A stretch of DNA of 64,000 nucleotides from CALLPQ01 sp964421675 (GTDB taxonomy: Bacteria > Pseudomonadota > Alphaproteobacteria > Caulobacterales > Parvularculaceae). Below are positions 45,166-54,299 of the stretch, in pieces (the stretch's first letter is position 1; every line of letters begins with the position of its first letter). Below the pieces are notes generated by a model, which was not told the origin of the DNA, did not search any database, and saw nothing but the letters and a program-made list of their open reading frames with translations. The DNA is taken from the NCBI GenBank assembly GCA_964421675.1, contig CAYQXV010000010.1:1-64000 (forward strand), in the 5' to 3' direction. The translations under genes were made by a program, and so were the position numbers.

Positions 45166-46176
45166 TTATTCGTCATATTTTTTAGCAAGCTCTTCAATAT
45201 TGTCCGGTGGCCAATCTGGAACTTCCATTCCTAAGTGAAGACCAAGACCGGCAAGAATTTCCTTAATCTCGTTCAGAGATTTACGTCCGAAATTCGGGGT
45301 ACGGAGCATCTCACCTTCAGTTTTCTGAATGAGATCGCCAATATAGACAATATTATCATTCTTCAAACAGTTTGCAGAGCGAACAGATAGTTCAAGTTCA
45401 TCAACCTTACGCAGCAAAGAAGGATTGAATGGCAGTTCTTCGCGAACGCCCTCTCCAATATCTTTCTTCGGCTCTTCAAAGTTCACGAAGATCTGCAATT
45501 GATCTTGCATGATCCGCGCAGAATAAGCCGCAGCGTCTTCCGGGGAAATCGACCCATCAGTCTCAATATCCAGGATCAAGCGATCATAATCGAGAATTTG
45601 GCCCTCACGGGTATTTTCAACGCGGTACGCAACGCGCGTCACCGGGCTATAAAGACTATCAACCGGGATCAGGCCAATCGGCGCATCATCAGGGCGATTG
45701 CGATCCGCGGGCACATATCCCTTACCCACATTGACAACCAGTTCCATGCGCAAAGAGGCACCTTCATCAAGGTGGCAGATAACATGGTTTTTATTGAGAA
45801 TTTCGACAGACGATGTTTCTTCAATATCGCTGGCGGTCACAACACCTGGCGTATCTTTGCGAAGGATGAGCCGGCGCGGCCCTTCAGCATGCATACGCAA
45901 GGCAAGCTGCTTAATATTCAAGACAATGTCGGTGACATCTTCACGAACCCCAGGAATTGAGGAAAATTCGTGCACAACACCATCGATCTGAATGGATGTA
46001 ACGGCCGCACCTTGCAGCGAAGACATCAAAATTCGGCGCATGGAGTTACCCAGCGTCAATCCAAACCCACGTTCTAAGGGCTGCGCAACAAGGCTTGCAC
46101 GGCGCTGAGGGTCAGCACCATGAGTTACTTCCAGCTTGTTGGGTTTGATCAGTTCTTGCCAGTTTTTTTCAAGCAC
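45166..46176 (-). CDS. rpoA: DNA-directed RNA polymerase subunit alpha
   Basis: Dimerises to nucleate polymerase assembly and contacts promoter UP elements and activators through its C-terminal domain. I use the GTG at 46176, giving MLEKNWQELIKPNKLEV, the family start, with GGAG 10 bases upstream. An in-frame TTG lies three codons above but directly next to the Shine-Dalgarno. The product has 336 residues: the N-terminal domain with RGFGLTLGNSMRRILMSSL and the C-terminal domain with SVRSANCLKNDNI and GRKSLNEI. Confidence 0.98.
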   Translation of the reverse strand: MLEKNWQELIKPNKLEVTHGADPQRRASLVAQPLERGFGLTLGNSMRRILMSSLQGAAVTSIQIDGVVHEFSSIPGVREDVTDIVLNIKQLALRMHAEGPRRLILRKDTPGVVTASDIEETSSVEILNKNHVICHLDEGASLRMELVVNVGKGYVPADRNRPDDAPIGLIPVDSLYSPVTRVAYRVENTREGQILDYDRLILDIETDGSISPEDAAAYSARIMQDQLQIFVNFEEPKKDIGEGVREELPFNPSLLRKVDELELSVRSANCLKNDNIVYIGDLIQKTEGEMLRTPNFGRKSLNEIKEILAGLGLHLGMEVPDWPPDNIEELAKKYDE

Positions 46177-46329
46177 GTGTCTCAAGCTCCGTTGTTATTC
46201 GGGTCGCGCCTCGGCTCAACATTTAGAGAGCCTGATTTGCGAAACGCGAAGACACATGAAGGGGTACGCCATGGTGATCTTCGCAGGGGAAATACTCAGT
46301 CCGGCGAACCAATAAAGTTCGCCAAAATT

Positions 46330-46722
46330 TTAAACGCGCCGCCGTTTGCGCGGACGACATCCATTGTGCGGAATAGGCGTAACATCGCGGATCATTTGCA
46401 CCGTCAGGCCAGCTGCCTGTAGCGCGCGAAGCGCACTTTCACGCCCGGAGCCAGGGCCCCGTACATCAACATTTACAGATTTCAGACCATGTTCCATTGC
46501 TTTTTTCGCGGCATCTTCTGCTGCGAGCTGAGCTGCATAAGGGGTCGATTTACGAGATCCCTTAAACCCCATGCCGCCAGCAGATTGCCAGGCAATTGCG
46601 TTGCCCTGCTCATCGGTGATGGTGATCATGGTGTTGTTGAACGAGGCATTGACGTGAACCACACCTGAAGAGATGTTTTTACGTTCGCGCCGTTTAACGC
46701 GTCCTGCCGGTTGTTTTGCCAT
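46330..46722 (-). CDS. rpsK: 30S ribosomal protein S11
   Basis: Platform protein of the small subunit next to the mRNA exit, 130 residues. It has the conserved SFNNTMITITD and GSRKSTPYAAQLAAE segments and the C-terminal PIPHNGCRPRKRRRV. It follows rpsM by 12 bases and precedes rpoA by about 150. Confidence 0.98.
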   Translation of the reverse strand: MAKQPAGRVKRRERKNISSGVVHVNASFNNTMITITDEQGNAIAWQSAGGMGFKGSRKSTPYAAQLAAEDAAKKAMEHGLKSVNVDVRGPGSGRESALRALQAAGLTVQMIRDVTPIPHNGCRPRKRRRV

Positions 46723-46734
46723 TCCAGGGATTCC

Positions 46735-47103
46735 TTATTTCTTCTTACCGGCGATCGCTCTTGCAGGACCTTTACGCGTGCGCGCATTGGTGTGCGTGCG
46801 CTGACCGCGGACCGGCAAACCGCGACGATGGCGCAGTCCTCGGTAACAGCCTTGATCCATTAGGCGTTTAATGTTCACCGCGACCTCGCGGCGCAAATCA
46901 CCTTCCACGATGTAATCGCGGTCAATGGCTTCGCGAATCCGCAAAACTTCCGCATCGGAAAGATCACTCACACGCCGCTCGACGGGAATGCTTGTTGTTT
47001 CGCAAATTTCCTTGGCTTTGGTTGGACCAATACCATGGATATAAGTGAGCGCGATGGGCACTCGCTTGTTGCTGGGAATGTTGACACCTGCGATCCGGGC
47101 CAC
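46735..47103 (-). CDS. rpsM: 30S ribosomal protein S13
   Basis: Head protein of the small subunit that contacts tRNA and the L5 bridge. The frame extends to 47163, but the GTG at 47103 has GAGGA 7 bases before it and gives the canonical start VARIAGVNIPSNKR, 122 residues, exactly the family size. The C-terminal RTHTNARTRKGP tail is typical. adk ends about 210 bases upstream. Confidence 0.98.
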   Translation of the reverse strand: MARIAGVNIPSNKRVPIALTYIHGIGPTKAKEICETTSIPVERRVSDLSDAEVLRIREAIDRDYIVEGDLRREVAVNIKRLMDQGCYRGLRHRRGLPVRGQRTHTNARTRKGPARAIAGKKK

Positions 47104-47317
47104 TGTTGTTCCTCTTTTCTTCTCGTCTTGGTCGTATTCACCGCCTTTTGGCGGAAAAAACACAAAAAACCTGCCTCAAACTAGCTCCGCGTTGCCGTCC
47201 TGAATAGGAATCAGAAATGCAATGCCAAACCACGAATTCTGGCAGGATGGCGGGTTCTACGCCCATACCACACCTGCCGTCAACTGCATTTCCCCGCGTT
47301 TGCGCAAGAGAAATGAA

Positions 47318-47977
47318 CTATTTTTGCCCCCGTCCAATCAGCCGATCCATAATCGACACCGGAGCCTCATCCTCCCCCTCATCGGGGGCAACTTTTACGC
47401 CCTCAAGGACCGCATCGATGGCCCCTGCAACCTCGTCAATACTGCCCATACCATCAACCCGAAACAGCTTGCCTTGCTGCTCATAGAAAGGGATCAACGG
47501 CGCTGTTTGCTCGCGATACACCTTCTGACGGTGGCGGAATGTCTCTTCATTATCGTCTTTGCGGGTCTCGCCGCCACTCGCCTTGGTCTCGGCAATTCGG
47601 GCATTGAGGCGATTAACCAGCTCATCCTCATCGACCACCAATTCAACGACCGCATCAAGACTGCGCCCTTCGCGGGCCAGGATACGGTCCATCATTTCAG
47701 CCTGAACGACGGTGCGCACGGCCCCATCAAGAATGAAACCCGGCTTGCAATCGTCTTTGCGAATGCGCGCACTCAGTACGGCTTCAATCACGTCATCAGA
47801 AACCAGATCGCCGCGATCCATGATTGCCTTAACCTTACGGCCAAGATCGGTTCCAGCGGCAATTTCTGCGCGAAAAATATCACCCGTCGCTAATTGCGGA
47901 ATGGAGAATTTCTCTACAAGGCGTTTGGCTTGCGTACCCTTCCCGGCACCGGGAGGTCCTAGCAATATTAAAATCAT
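47318..47977 (-). CDS. adk: Adenylate kinase with altered NMP motif
   Basis: Interconverts ATP + AMP and 2 ADP. It has 219 residues, with the P-loop GPPGAGKGT (7-15), the AMP-site TGDIFRAEI region and a short LID, as in other Alphaproteobacteria (RIAETKASGGETRKDDN). The usual GFPR in the NMP-binding motif reads GAVR (residues 85-88). Phe86 and Pro87 of E. coli numbering are replaced by Ala and Val, while Arg88, which contacts AMP, is kept. A C-terminal tail of about 25 residues is acidic. The ATG overlaps the secY stop by 4 bases, as in most spc operons. Confidence 0.96.
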   Translation of the reverse strand: MILILLGPPGAGKGTQAKRLVEKFSIPQLATGDIFRAEIAAGTDLGRKVKAIMDRGDLVSDDVIEAVLSARIRKDDCKPGFILDGAVRTVVQAEMMDRILAREGRSLDAVVELVVDEDELVNRLNARIAETKASGGETRKDDNEETFRHRQKVYREQTAPLIPFYEQQGKLFRVDGMGSIDEVAGAIDAVLEGVKVAPDEGEDEAPVSIMDRLIGRGQK

Positions 47978-49314
47978 CTTCTACGCCCCCCCTTAAGCTT
48001 GGACTTCTTGATCAGGCTTTCATATTGCTGGGCAACCAAATGGCCCTGAATTTGACCCACCGTATCCAGCGTAACCGACACAACAATCAACAAGGATGTC
48101 CCGCCAATATAGACCGGAATACTAGAATATTGCAGCCGTAGCAATTCTGGCAGAAGGCACACAAAGGCCAAATAGGCAGCCCCAATCACCGTTAGGCGCG
48201 TTACCACATAATCAAGATAATCGGCCGTCCGCGGGCCCGGTCTGTAGCCCTGAATGAAACCGCCCTGTTTTTTAAGATTGTCTGAGACATCTTCAGTATT
48301 GAAGACCACAGAGGTGTAAACAAAGGCAAACATGACAATGCCAAGGCCATAAATGGTAATATATCCAAGGGTGCCAGGGCTAAACATGATCGCGATCGAC
48401 TGAAGCCATTCTGGCGAACCTTCGCCGCCTGCAGAGGCAACCGTCACCGGCAAGAGCAGGATTGAGCTGGCAAAAATTGGCGGGATAACACCGGAAATAT
48501 TGAGCTTCAGCGGAAGGTGAGATTTCTCGCCTTGGGTCATTCTGTTGCCAACCTGGCGGCGAGGATATTGCACAAGCAAGCGGCGCTGTGAGCGCTCAAT
48601 GAAGACAACAAACGCAATCAATGCGAGCATCAAAATCAACACTGCAAAGACAATTCCGGGCGGCAAACCACCTGCCCGGCCCTGATCCAACAGGCCAACC
48701 GCAGCACGCGGCAATTCCGCGACAATGCCCGCAAAGATAATCAGAGATACGCCATTGCCAATCCCGCGCGAGGTAATCTGCTCGCCCAACCACAATAAGA
48801 ACATAACCCCGCCAACGAGCGTTACCGTCGTCGTTAACAAGAACAGCTGATGGTTGATCACCACGACATTATTCGTTTGACCGATCAGATTGGTTGCAAT
48901 GAAGAAACCTTGCACCGTGGCGAGCACAACCGTGAGGTAGCGCGTATATTGGTTGATTTGCCGGCGCCCTTGCTCGCCTTCCTTCTTAACCGCTTCCAGC
49001 GAAGGAATAACCGCCGTCATCAACTGCATGATGATCGAAGCGGAGATATAGGGCATGATATTCAAGGCAAAAATCGCCATTCGCTCGACCGCACCGCCAG
49101 CGAAGATGTTGAGCGTGCCGAGCAGGCCCCCACTTTGGCTTTTGAAATTTTCAGCAAAGGCCGCTGAATCAATGCCCGGTAGCGGGATGAAGGTTCCAAA
49201 GCGATAAACAATCAGCGCCCCCAGTGCGAACAGGAGACGTTTTTTCAGCTCATCTGCCTTAAGAAAGGAATCGAGCGTGATGTTCGACGCAAACTGTTCT
49301 GCGGCTGACGTCAT
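47974..49314 (-). CDS. secY: Protein translocase subunit SecY
   Basis: Channel-forming subunit of the Sec translocon in the inner membrane, 446 residues with ten predicted transmembrane segments. Recognisable features are the plug/loop start RLLFALGALIVYRFGTFIPLPGID (shown in part), MPYISASIIMQL and the cytosolic loop with RRQVGNRMTQGEKSHLPLK. It overlaps adk by 4 bases and follows rplO by 144 bases. Confidence 0.98.
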   Translation of the reverse strand: MTSAAEQFASNITLDSFLKADELKKRLLFALGALIVYRFGTFIPLPGIDSAAFAENFKSQSGGLLGTLNIFAGGAVERMAIFALNIMPYISASIIMQLMTAVIPSLEAVKKEGEQGRRQINQYTRYLTVVLATVQGFFIATNLIGQTNNVVVINHQLFLLTTTVTLVGGVMFLLWLGEQITSRGIGNGVSLIIFAGIVAELPRAAVGLLDQGRAGGLPPGIVFAVLILMLALIAFVVFIERSQRRLLVQYPRRQVGNRMTQGEKSHLPLKLNISGVIPPIFASSILLLPVTVASAGGEGSPEWLQSIAIMFSPGTLGYITIYGLGIVMFAFVYTSVVFNTEDVSDNLKKQGGFIQGYRPGPRTADYLDYVVTRLTVIGAAYLAFVCLLPELLRLQYSSIPVYIGGTSLLIVVSVTLDTVGQIQGHLVAQQYESLIKKSKLKGGRRR

Positions 49315-49458
49315 AATGGTATGCCCTACTCAATTTCTGGCCGCTCAATCTACTCTTATTGGCAGTATTGACGAGGCCGAAGCTCGGTCCCATTGAGACC
49401 CTGTGTGGGGTCTATGTGGGAACATGCGCAAGCGTTTCAAGCGCATGCTAGATTTTGC

Positions 49459-50229
49459 TTATTTCGAAGCTTTCTTGCGGATTTTTGCAACGAGATCCTG
49501 ATCAACTTTCGACCGAGGTGGTTTTCCGTCAATCATTTCCTGAGCCTGAACGACCCATTCTTCTTTGGCGGCCTGGTCGGTAACGCCTAGTTTTTCAAAC
49601 AATTCAGCGCGGTCACCTTCAGACAGGGCCACAAGCTGGGTCAGTTTTTCCAAACCAGCAGCTTCCAGAGCTTTTTCTGTTTTTGGTCCGATGCCATCGA
49701 TCAGCACAATCCGGTCGATTTCATCGAAAAAGCCATCAGTGCCGCCGCCAGCGCTTGCAGCAGGGGCACCCTCAATGAGGATCAGTTTTCCGCCTGCTTT
49801 TTCAATCGCTGCTTTGGCAGACGCAGAAGCGTGAACCGCCTCAATCGAAATTTTTGTTTTCAATTCGCCCGTACCAAGAATACGGATACCATCATGAGCC
49901 CGGCGAATGACGCCCGCTTCAATCAAGGTTGCCGCTGTGATGGTGTCTTTTGCGCTCAATTTTTTGGCATCAATAAAGGCCTGTAAGCGACCAATATTTA
50001 CTTCAACATATTTTGCACGATTAGGTTTGTTAAATCCGCGTTTTGGCAAGCGCATATAAAGCGGCATTTGACCGCCTTCAAAAGCGCGAATGCCGGAAAC
50101 ACCGGAGCGCGATTTTTGACCTTTAACGCCGCGTCCGCCAGTTTTGCCCTTACCAGAGCCAATACCGCGTCCAACGCGTACGCGCTTCTTGCGCGATCCC
50201 GGATTATCGGAGAGTTCGTGTAATTTCAT
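49459..50229 (-). CDS. rplO: 50S ribosomal protein L15 with extra C-terminal domain
   Basis: Assembly protein of the large subunit. The normal L15 body fills residues 1-155 (GRGIGSGKGKTGGRGVKGQK, then RAFEGGQMPLYMRLPKRGF). Residues 156-170 are an Ala/Gly linker. Residues about 171-253 form an extra domain with IDGIGPKTEKALEAAGLE, a helix-hairpin-helix-like motif, then a helical stretch ending LVAKIRKK. The extra part is almost the same as the end of L3 encoded 9 kb away (71 of 83 residues identical). Ordinary L15 is about 150 residues, so the protein is 256 because of the addition. The reading frame is continuous and shows the codon use of its neighbours. A role in ribosome function or assembly is inferred only. 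Confidence 0.95.
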   Translation of the reverse strand: MKLHELSDNPGSRKKRVRVGRGIGSGKGKTGGRGVKGQKSRSGVSGIRAFEGGQMPLYMRLPKRGFNKPNRAKYVEVNIGRLQAFIDAKKLSAKDTITAATLIEAGVIRRAHDGIRILGTGELKTKISIEAVHASASAKAAIEKAGGKLILIEGAPAASAGGGTDGFFDEIDRIVLIDGIGPKTEKALEAAGLEKLTQLVALSEGDRAELFEKLGVTDQAAKEEWVVQAQEMIDGKPPRSKVDQDLVAKIRKKASK

Positions 50230-50332
50230 AATATCCTCGACTTTCGACGGCAGTGCCGCCTCGCCTGTTAAATTGCCCCAGATCGATATGCGGTTGGGGC
50301 GTTTGATACACTCGATTGAGTATTGAGTAGAT

Positions 50333-50521
50333 CTACTCTTCTACAATCTCAACCATATGCGAAATCTTGGCAATCATGCCGCGAACAGAAGGGGTATCTT
50401 CAAGCTCGCGTACACGGCCAACTTTGTTCAATCCCAGACCAACAAGCGTTGCTCTTTGGTCTTTCGGGCGCCGTATCGGACTACCGGTCTGGCGCACTTT
50501 AAGTGTTTTTTTCGCGGCCAT
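50333..50521 (-). CDS. rpmD: 50S ribosomal protein L30
   Basis: Small large-subunit protein of 62 residues in the expected position between rpsE and rplO. It has the family start KTLKVRQTGSPIRRPKDQRATL and the typical GLNKVGR with EDTPSVRGMI. It is preceded by the rpsE stop after 5 bases. Confidence 0.97.
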   Translation of the reverse strand: MAAKKTLKVRQTGSPIRRPKDQRATLVGLGLNKVGRVRELEDTPSVRGMIAKISHMVEIVEE

Positions 50522-50526
50522 AATTG

Positions 50527-51129
50527 TTAAGCTCCTTCACTCACAGCAACCGCCTCTTGAGGCTCAGAAGAATTCACTTCTGATTGGCGACGCACGAGAA
50601 TTTCAGAAACCTTCTTGCCGCGCTTTGCAGCAATCGAACGAGGGCTTGTTTGATCCTTGAGCGCATCAATTGTTGCGCGAACCATATTATACGGATTTGC
50701 GGTGCCCAGTGATTTTGCAACCACATCCTGCACCCCGAGCGTTTCAAAAATCGCACGCATCGGACCACCAGCAATGATACCGGTTCCAGGAGGTGCAGCA
50801 CGAAGCACAACTTTACCAGCACCGTGACGACCATAAGCGTCATGGTGAAGTGTGCGCCCTTCACGAAGAGGGACACGGATTAAATTGCGTTTGGCTTCCT
50901 GGCTTGCTTTGCGAATAGCTTCTGGCACTTCGCGGGCTTTACCCTTGCCAAAACCAACGCGCCCCTTTTGATCGCCAACAACCACAAGTGCTGCAAAACC
51001 GAAGTTTTTACCGCCCTTAACAACCTTGGCAACACGATTGATCGCTACGAGCTTGTCAACAAACTCATCGCGGTCTTCGCGGTCATCACCGCGTTTGCGG
51101 CCCCGGCCTCTATTATCTTCACGCGCCAT
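50527..51129 (-). CDS. rpsE: 30S ribosomal protein S5
   Basis: Small-subunit protein at the mRNA entry, involved in decoding fidelity, 200 residues. It carries the double-stranded RNA-binding part (DKLVAINRVAKVVKGGKNF) and the S5 C-terminal domain with GTGIIAGGPMRAIFE and GTANPYNMVRATIDAL. The last 20 residues are a Ser/Glu/Val-rich tail. rplR lies directly upstream. Confidence 0.98.
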   Translation of the reverse strand: MAREDNRGRGRKRGDDREDRDEFVDKLVAINRVAKVVKGGKNFGFAALVVVGDQKGRVGFGKGKAREVPEAIRKASQEAKRNLIRVPLREGRTLHHDAYGRHGAGKVVLRAAPPGTGIIAGGPMRAIFETLGVQDVVAKSLGTANPYNMVRATIDALKDQTSPRSIAAKRGKKVSEILVRRQSEVNSSEPQEAVAVSEGA

Positions 51130-51155
51130 AATTGAATACTCCTTTTTGCCCGGCC

Positions 51156-51521
51156 CTAAAAGTTCAGCCCGGCTTCACGCGCCGCATCTGCAACCGCTTT
51201 CACACGGCCATGATAAATATATCCGCCCCGATCAAAGACGACATCTTTAATTCCCGCTTTGATCGCACGTTCGGCAACCAGCTTACCAATGGCACTGGCA
51301 GCATCCACATTTGAGCCCTTGCCGAGCTTTTTGCGGATATCTGCTTCAAGTGTCGAGGCCGACGCAATTGTGCGCCCTTCCCGATCATCGATAACTTGAA
51401 CGGAGATGTTCTTTGAAGAACGGAAAACAGACAGACGCGGACGTCCATTGTTTACTTTCGCCAGCTTAGAACGAACTCTGCCGCCCCGACGCTGTAATTT
51501 TGACTTTGCTGTATCAGCCAT
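51156..51521 (-). CDS. rplR: 50S ribosomal protein L18
   Basis: 5S rRNA-binding protein of the central protuberance, 121 residues. It has the RPRLSVFRSSKNISVQVIDD core and ends with FDRGGYIYHGRVKAVADAAREAGLNF (shown in part here as DRGGYIYHGRVKA). It follows rplF after 57 bases. Confidence 0.98.
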   Translation of the reverse strand: MADTAKSKLQRRGGRVRSKLAKVNNGRPRLSVFRSSKNISVQVIDDREGRTIASASTLEADIRKKLGKGSNVDAASAIGKLVAERAIKAGIKDVVFDRGGYIYHGRVKAVADAAREAGLNF

Positions 51522-51578
51522 AATTCAGACTTTCCTGAACACCGGATATCCAAACCCAAAAGGTCCGGATCAACGGCA

Positions 51579-52112
51579 TTACTTCTTTTTGCCTTCCTTG
51601 CGGAAGATATATTCACCTTCGTAGCGTACGCCCTTGCCTTTATACGGCTCTGGCGGACGGAAACTGCGAATTTTTGCAGCGACCTGACCTACACGTTGCT
51701 TGTCGATACCCGTGACAATAACTTCGGTAGGTTTTGGAACTTCGATCTTAATGTCGGATGGAACCGGGAAGATAACATCGTGTGAGAAACCAAGAGCCAA
51801 TGAAAGATCTGAGCCTTTCATCTGCGCACGATATCCAACGCCTTCCATCTCCAATTTTTTAACAAAATTGTTAGAGACACCTTCGATCAAATTCGCAATC
51901 TGTGTACGGCTCATTCCCCACATGGAGCGAGCCGGCTTAGACAAATCAACAGGGGTAACCGTGACGCCATCTTCACCCAAAGATACAGTACACAAATCGT
52001 TGACAACGAATTCGCGCTCACCCTTAGGGCCTTTGGCCTTAACTGTTTGGCCCTGAATATCAACCGTCACGCCATTTGTGACTGGTACCGGTCTTTTTCC
52101 AATACGGGACAT
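51579..52112 (-). CDS. rplF: 50S ribosomal protein L6
   Basis: Large-subunit protein near the GTPase-associated centre, 177 residues with two related beta-rich domains. The start MSRIGKRPVPV and the C-terminal GVRYEGEYIFRKEGKKK with KPYKGKGVRY-type basic segment (here EPYKGKGVRYEGE) are typical. Nothing unusual. Confidence 0.98.
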   Translation of the reverse strand: MSRIGKRPVPVTNGVTVDIQGQTVKAKGPKGEREFVVNDLCTVSLGEDGVTVTPVDLSKPARSMWGMSRTQIANLIEGVSNNFVKKLEMEGVGYRAQMKGSDLSLALGFSHDVIFPVPSDIKIEVPKPTEVIVTGIDKQRVGQVAAKIRSFRPPEPYKGKGVRYEGEYIFRKEGKKK

Positions 52113-52139
52113 CTTAAAAATCCTTCAAACCAACCAGGC

Positions 52140-52535
52140 TTAATAAACCTGACAGAGTATTTCGCCGCCAACATTTGCATCACGTGCCGCTGAATCGGAC
52201 ATGACACCTTTAGGCGTAGAAATAATTGAAATACCAAGGCCATTGCGCACAGGCGTCAACTCACCAACTGATGAATATACCCGGCGACCAGGCTTAGACA
52301 CACGCTTAATCGACTGAATAACCGGCGCGCCCTCAGCATATTTCAACTCAACTTCGAGAACAGGCTTTTCACCTTCAACCTCAACACGAGCATAACCGCG
52401 AATATATCCCTCAGTCTGCAACACATCGAGCACCCACGCACGCAGCTTTGACGCTGGAACGGACATTGATGAATGACGGCGCATCTGCGCATTTCGGATA
52501 CGGGTTATCAAATCGCCCACTGGATCTGTTATCAT
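52140..52535 (-). CDS. rpsH: 30S ribosomal protein S8
   Basis: 16S rRNA-binding protein of the central domain and repressor of the spc operon in E. coli, 131 residues. The start TDPVGDLITRIRNAQ and the C-terminal GISIISTPKGVMSDSAAR with GGEILCQVY are family hallmarks. It lies 27 bases upstream of rplF. Confidence 0.98.
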   Translation of the reverse strand: MITDPVGDLITRIRNAQMRRHSSMSVPASKLRAWVLDVLQTEGYIRGYARVEVEGEKPVLEVELKYAEGAPVIQSIKRVSKPGRRVYSSVGELTPVRNGLGISIISTPKGVMSDSAARDANVGGEILCQVY

Positions 52536-52546
52536 GAGCGTTCTCC

Positions 52547-52852
52547 TTACCAGCTGGACTTAACAAGACCCGGAACTTTTCCGTCCGAGCCAAGTTGCCG
52601 CAGAGCGATACGTGACATTTTGAGCTTGCGGTAATAACCGCGTGGCCTACCTGTCACGAGGCAGCGATTACGAATACGCGTACGCGATGAATTGCGCGGC
52701 AGCTCAGCAAGTTTCAGTGTTGCCTGAAACTTCTCATCTGCCGGCGTATTCTCATCCTTGATAATCGCTTTAAGCGCTTCGCGCTTTGCATCATATTTAT
52801 CAGCCAAACGCCGCCGCTTGCGATCACGTTCAACCATTGCCTTCTTTGCCAT
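52547..52852 (-). CDS. rpsN: 30S ribosomal protein S14
   Basis: Head protein of the small subunit, 101 residues. This is the longer, zinc-free form: the C-terminal core RNRCLVTGRPRGYYRKLKMSR has only one cysteine instead of a CxxC pair. It lies between rplE and rpsH. Confidence 0.97.
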   Translation of the reverse strand: MAKKAMVERDRKRRRLADKYDAKREALKAIIKDENTPADEKFQATLKLAELPRNSSRTRIRNRCLVTGRPRGYYRKLKMSRIALRQLGSDGKVPGLVKSSW

Positions 52853-52916
52853 TCAAACCTCCGTTAAGACCGGTTTCTGCAATCGATATTGATTACAGAC
52901 CTCGCCTCATGCTGGC

Positions 52917-53477
52917 CTATTTCCGAAACGGGAAGTTGAATTCCTTCAACAATGCCCGTGCTTCATCATCTGTTGGTGCTGTGGTACAAACCACAATATC
53001 CATGCCCCGAATTTTATCGACTTTGTCGTAATCGATTTCAGGGAAAACAAGTTGTTCTTTCAAACCCATCGCGTAATTGCCGCGGCCGTCGAAACTTTTG
53101 CCGCTAAGCCCGCGAAAGTCACGAACCCGTGGAAGCGCAATTGTTACTAACCGGTCCAGGAATTCATACATACGATCGCCGCGCAACGTTACCTTTGCGC
53201 CAATCGCCATGCCTTCACGAAGCTTGAAACCAGCAATGGATTTCTTGGCTTTTGTGACAACAGGCTTTTGACCGGTAATCGCTGTGAGATCATTATACGC
53301 TGCTTCAACCGCTTTACGGTCATTAACAGCATCTCCAACGCCCATATTCACCACAACTTTGGTAATCTTGGGCAACATCATTGGATTAGAATATTTGAAC
53401 TGTTCGTTCATATTCTTCCGAATGACGTCAAAATATTGCGTCTTTAAACGCGGAATATAGCTTGCTGTATCAGCCAT
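52917..53477 (-). CDS. rplE: 50S ribosomal protein L5
   Basis: 5S rRNA-binding protein of the central protuberance, 186 residues. Features are the start MADTASYIPRLKTQYF, the KITKVVVNMGVGDAVNDRK stretch and the C-terminal EIDYDKVDKIRGMDIVVCTT. Its start overlaps the 3' end of rplX by 8 bases, so it is translationally coupled to it. Confidence 0.98.
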   Translation of the reverse strand: MADTASYIPRLKTQYFDVIRKNMNEQFKYSNPMMLPKITKVVVNMGVGDAVNDRKAVEAAYNDLTAITGQKPVVTKAKKSIAGFKLREGMAIGAKVTLRGDRMYEFLDRLVTIALPRVRDFRGLSGKSFDGRGNYAMGLKEQLVFPEIDYDKVDKIRGMDIVVCTTAPTDDEARALLKEFNFPFRK

Positions 53478-53787
53478 CGATCACCTCACCGGATTTCTTG
53501 GCAAATCGTACTTTCTTGCCATCATCCTGCTTTTTAAATCCAACACGGGTTGCTTTGCCGCCATCTGGATCTTTCAGAGCCACATTTGAAATGTGGAGTT
53601 TTGCTTCACGGGTGATAATGCCACCCTGGGATTGCGGGGTTTGCTTGGTATGGCGACGGATCAGGTTTACACCTTGTACCACCACACGATCATCGCTCGG
53701 ATGCACTGAGAGAACATCGCCCTCTTTGCCGCGATCTTTACCAGCGATCACTATGACCCGGTCACCCTTTTTGATTTTTGCAGCCAT
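53470..53787 (-). CDS. rplX: 50S ribosomal protein L24
   Basis: Early assembly protein of the large subunit with a KOW domain, 105 residues. KIKKGDRVIVIAGKDRGKEG lies at the N-terminus. The sequence then reads GVNLIRRHTKQTPQSQGGI and ends with a short basic region. Confidence 0.98.
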   Translation of the reverse strand: MAAKIKKGDRVIVIAGKDRGKEGDVLSVHPSDDRVVVQGVNLIRRHTKQTPQSQGGIITREAKLHISNVALKDPDGGKATRVGFKKQDDGKKVRFAKKSGEVIDG

Positions 53788-53818
53788 TGCTGAAAACCTC
53801 TTATAAACCTGTGTATAC

Positions 53819-54187
53819 TTACAGAACTTCCGGTGCGAGTGAGACGATTTTCATATGGTTTGCTGCGCGCAATTCACGCGTAACAGGACCAAAAATCCGT
53901 GTACCGATAGGCTCTTTATTATTGTTAATGATAACGGCCGCATTATTGTCAAAACGAATGACTGATCCATCACGGCGGATAATGTCTTTCGCAGTGCGAA
54001 CAACAACAGCCTTCATGACCGTACCTTTTTTAACGCGCCCGCGCGGTGCTGCTTCCTTAACGGAAACAACGATAATATCGCCAACAGACGCATATTTACG
54101 TTTCGCACCACCAAGCACTTTGATGCACTGTACGCGCTTGGCGCCAGAATTATCGGCAACATCAAGAACTGTCTGCATCTGAATCAT
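53819..54187 (-). CDS. rplN: 50S ribosomal protein L14
   Basis: Large-subunit protein at the L19/bridge-B8 interface, 122 residues. It starts MIQMQTVLDVADNSGAKRVQ and ends FMKIVSLAPEVL-like (here NHMKIVSLAPEVL), both typical. RNA-binding KGTVMKAVVVRT is in the middle. Confidence 0.98.
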   Translation of the reverse strand: MIQMQTVLDVADNSGAKRVQCIKVLGGAKRKYASVGDIIVVSVKEAAPRGRVKKGTVMKAVVVRTAKDIIRRDGSVIRFDNNAAVIINNNKEPIGTRIFGPVTRELRAANHMKIVSLAPEVL

Positions 54188-54299
54188 TATTCGTCATCCT
54201 TCTCGCAAAATTCAGGATCAATTCCTGCTCCGCGACCATTCTGTTCGAACGTCAAACCCTAACCAATTAGGCCGACATCATTTTACTATCTTCAATCCG

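Noticed and set aside
47222..47893. 223-residue plus-strand frame across adk
   Set aside because: It is antisense to adenylate kinase, which has all its catalytic motifs.
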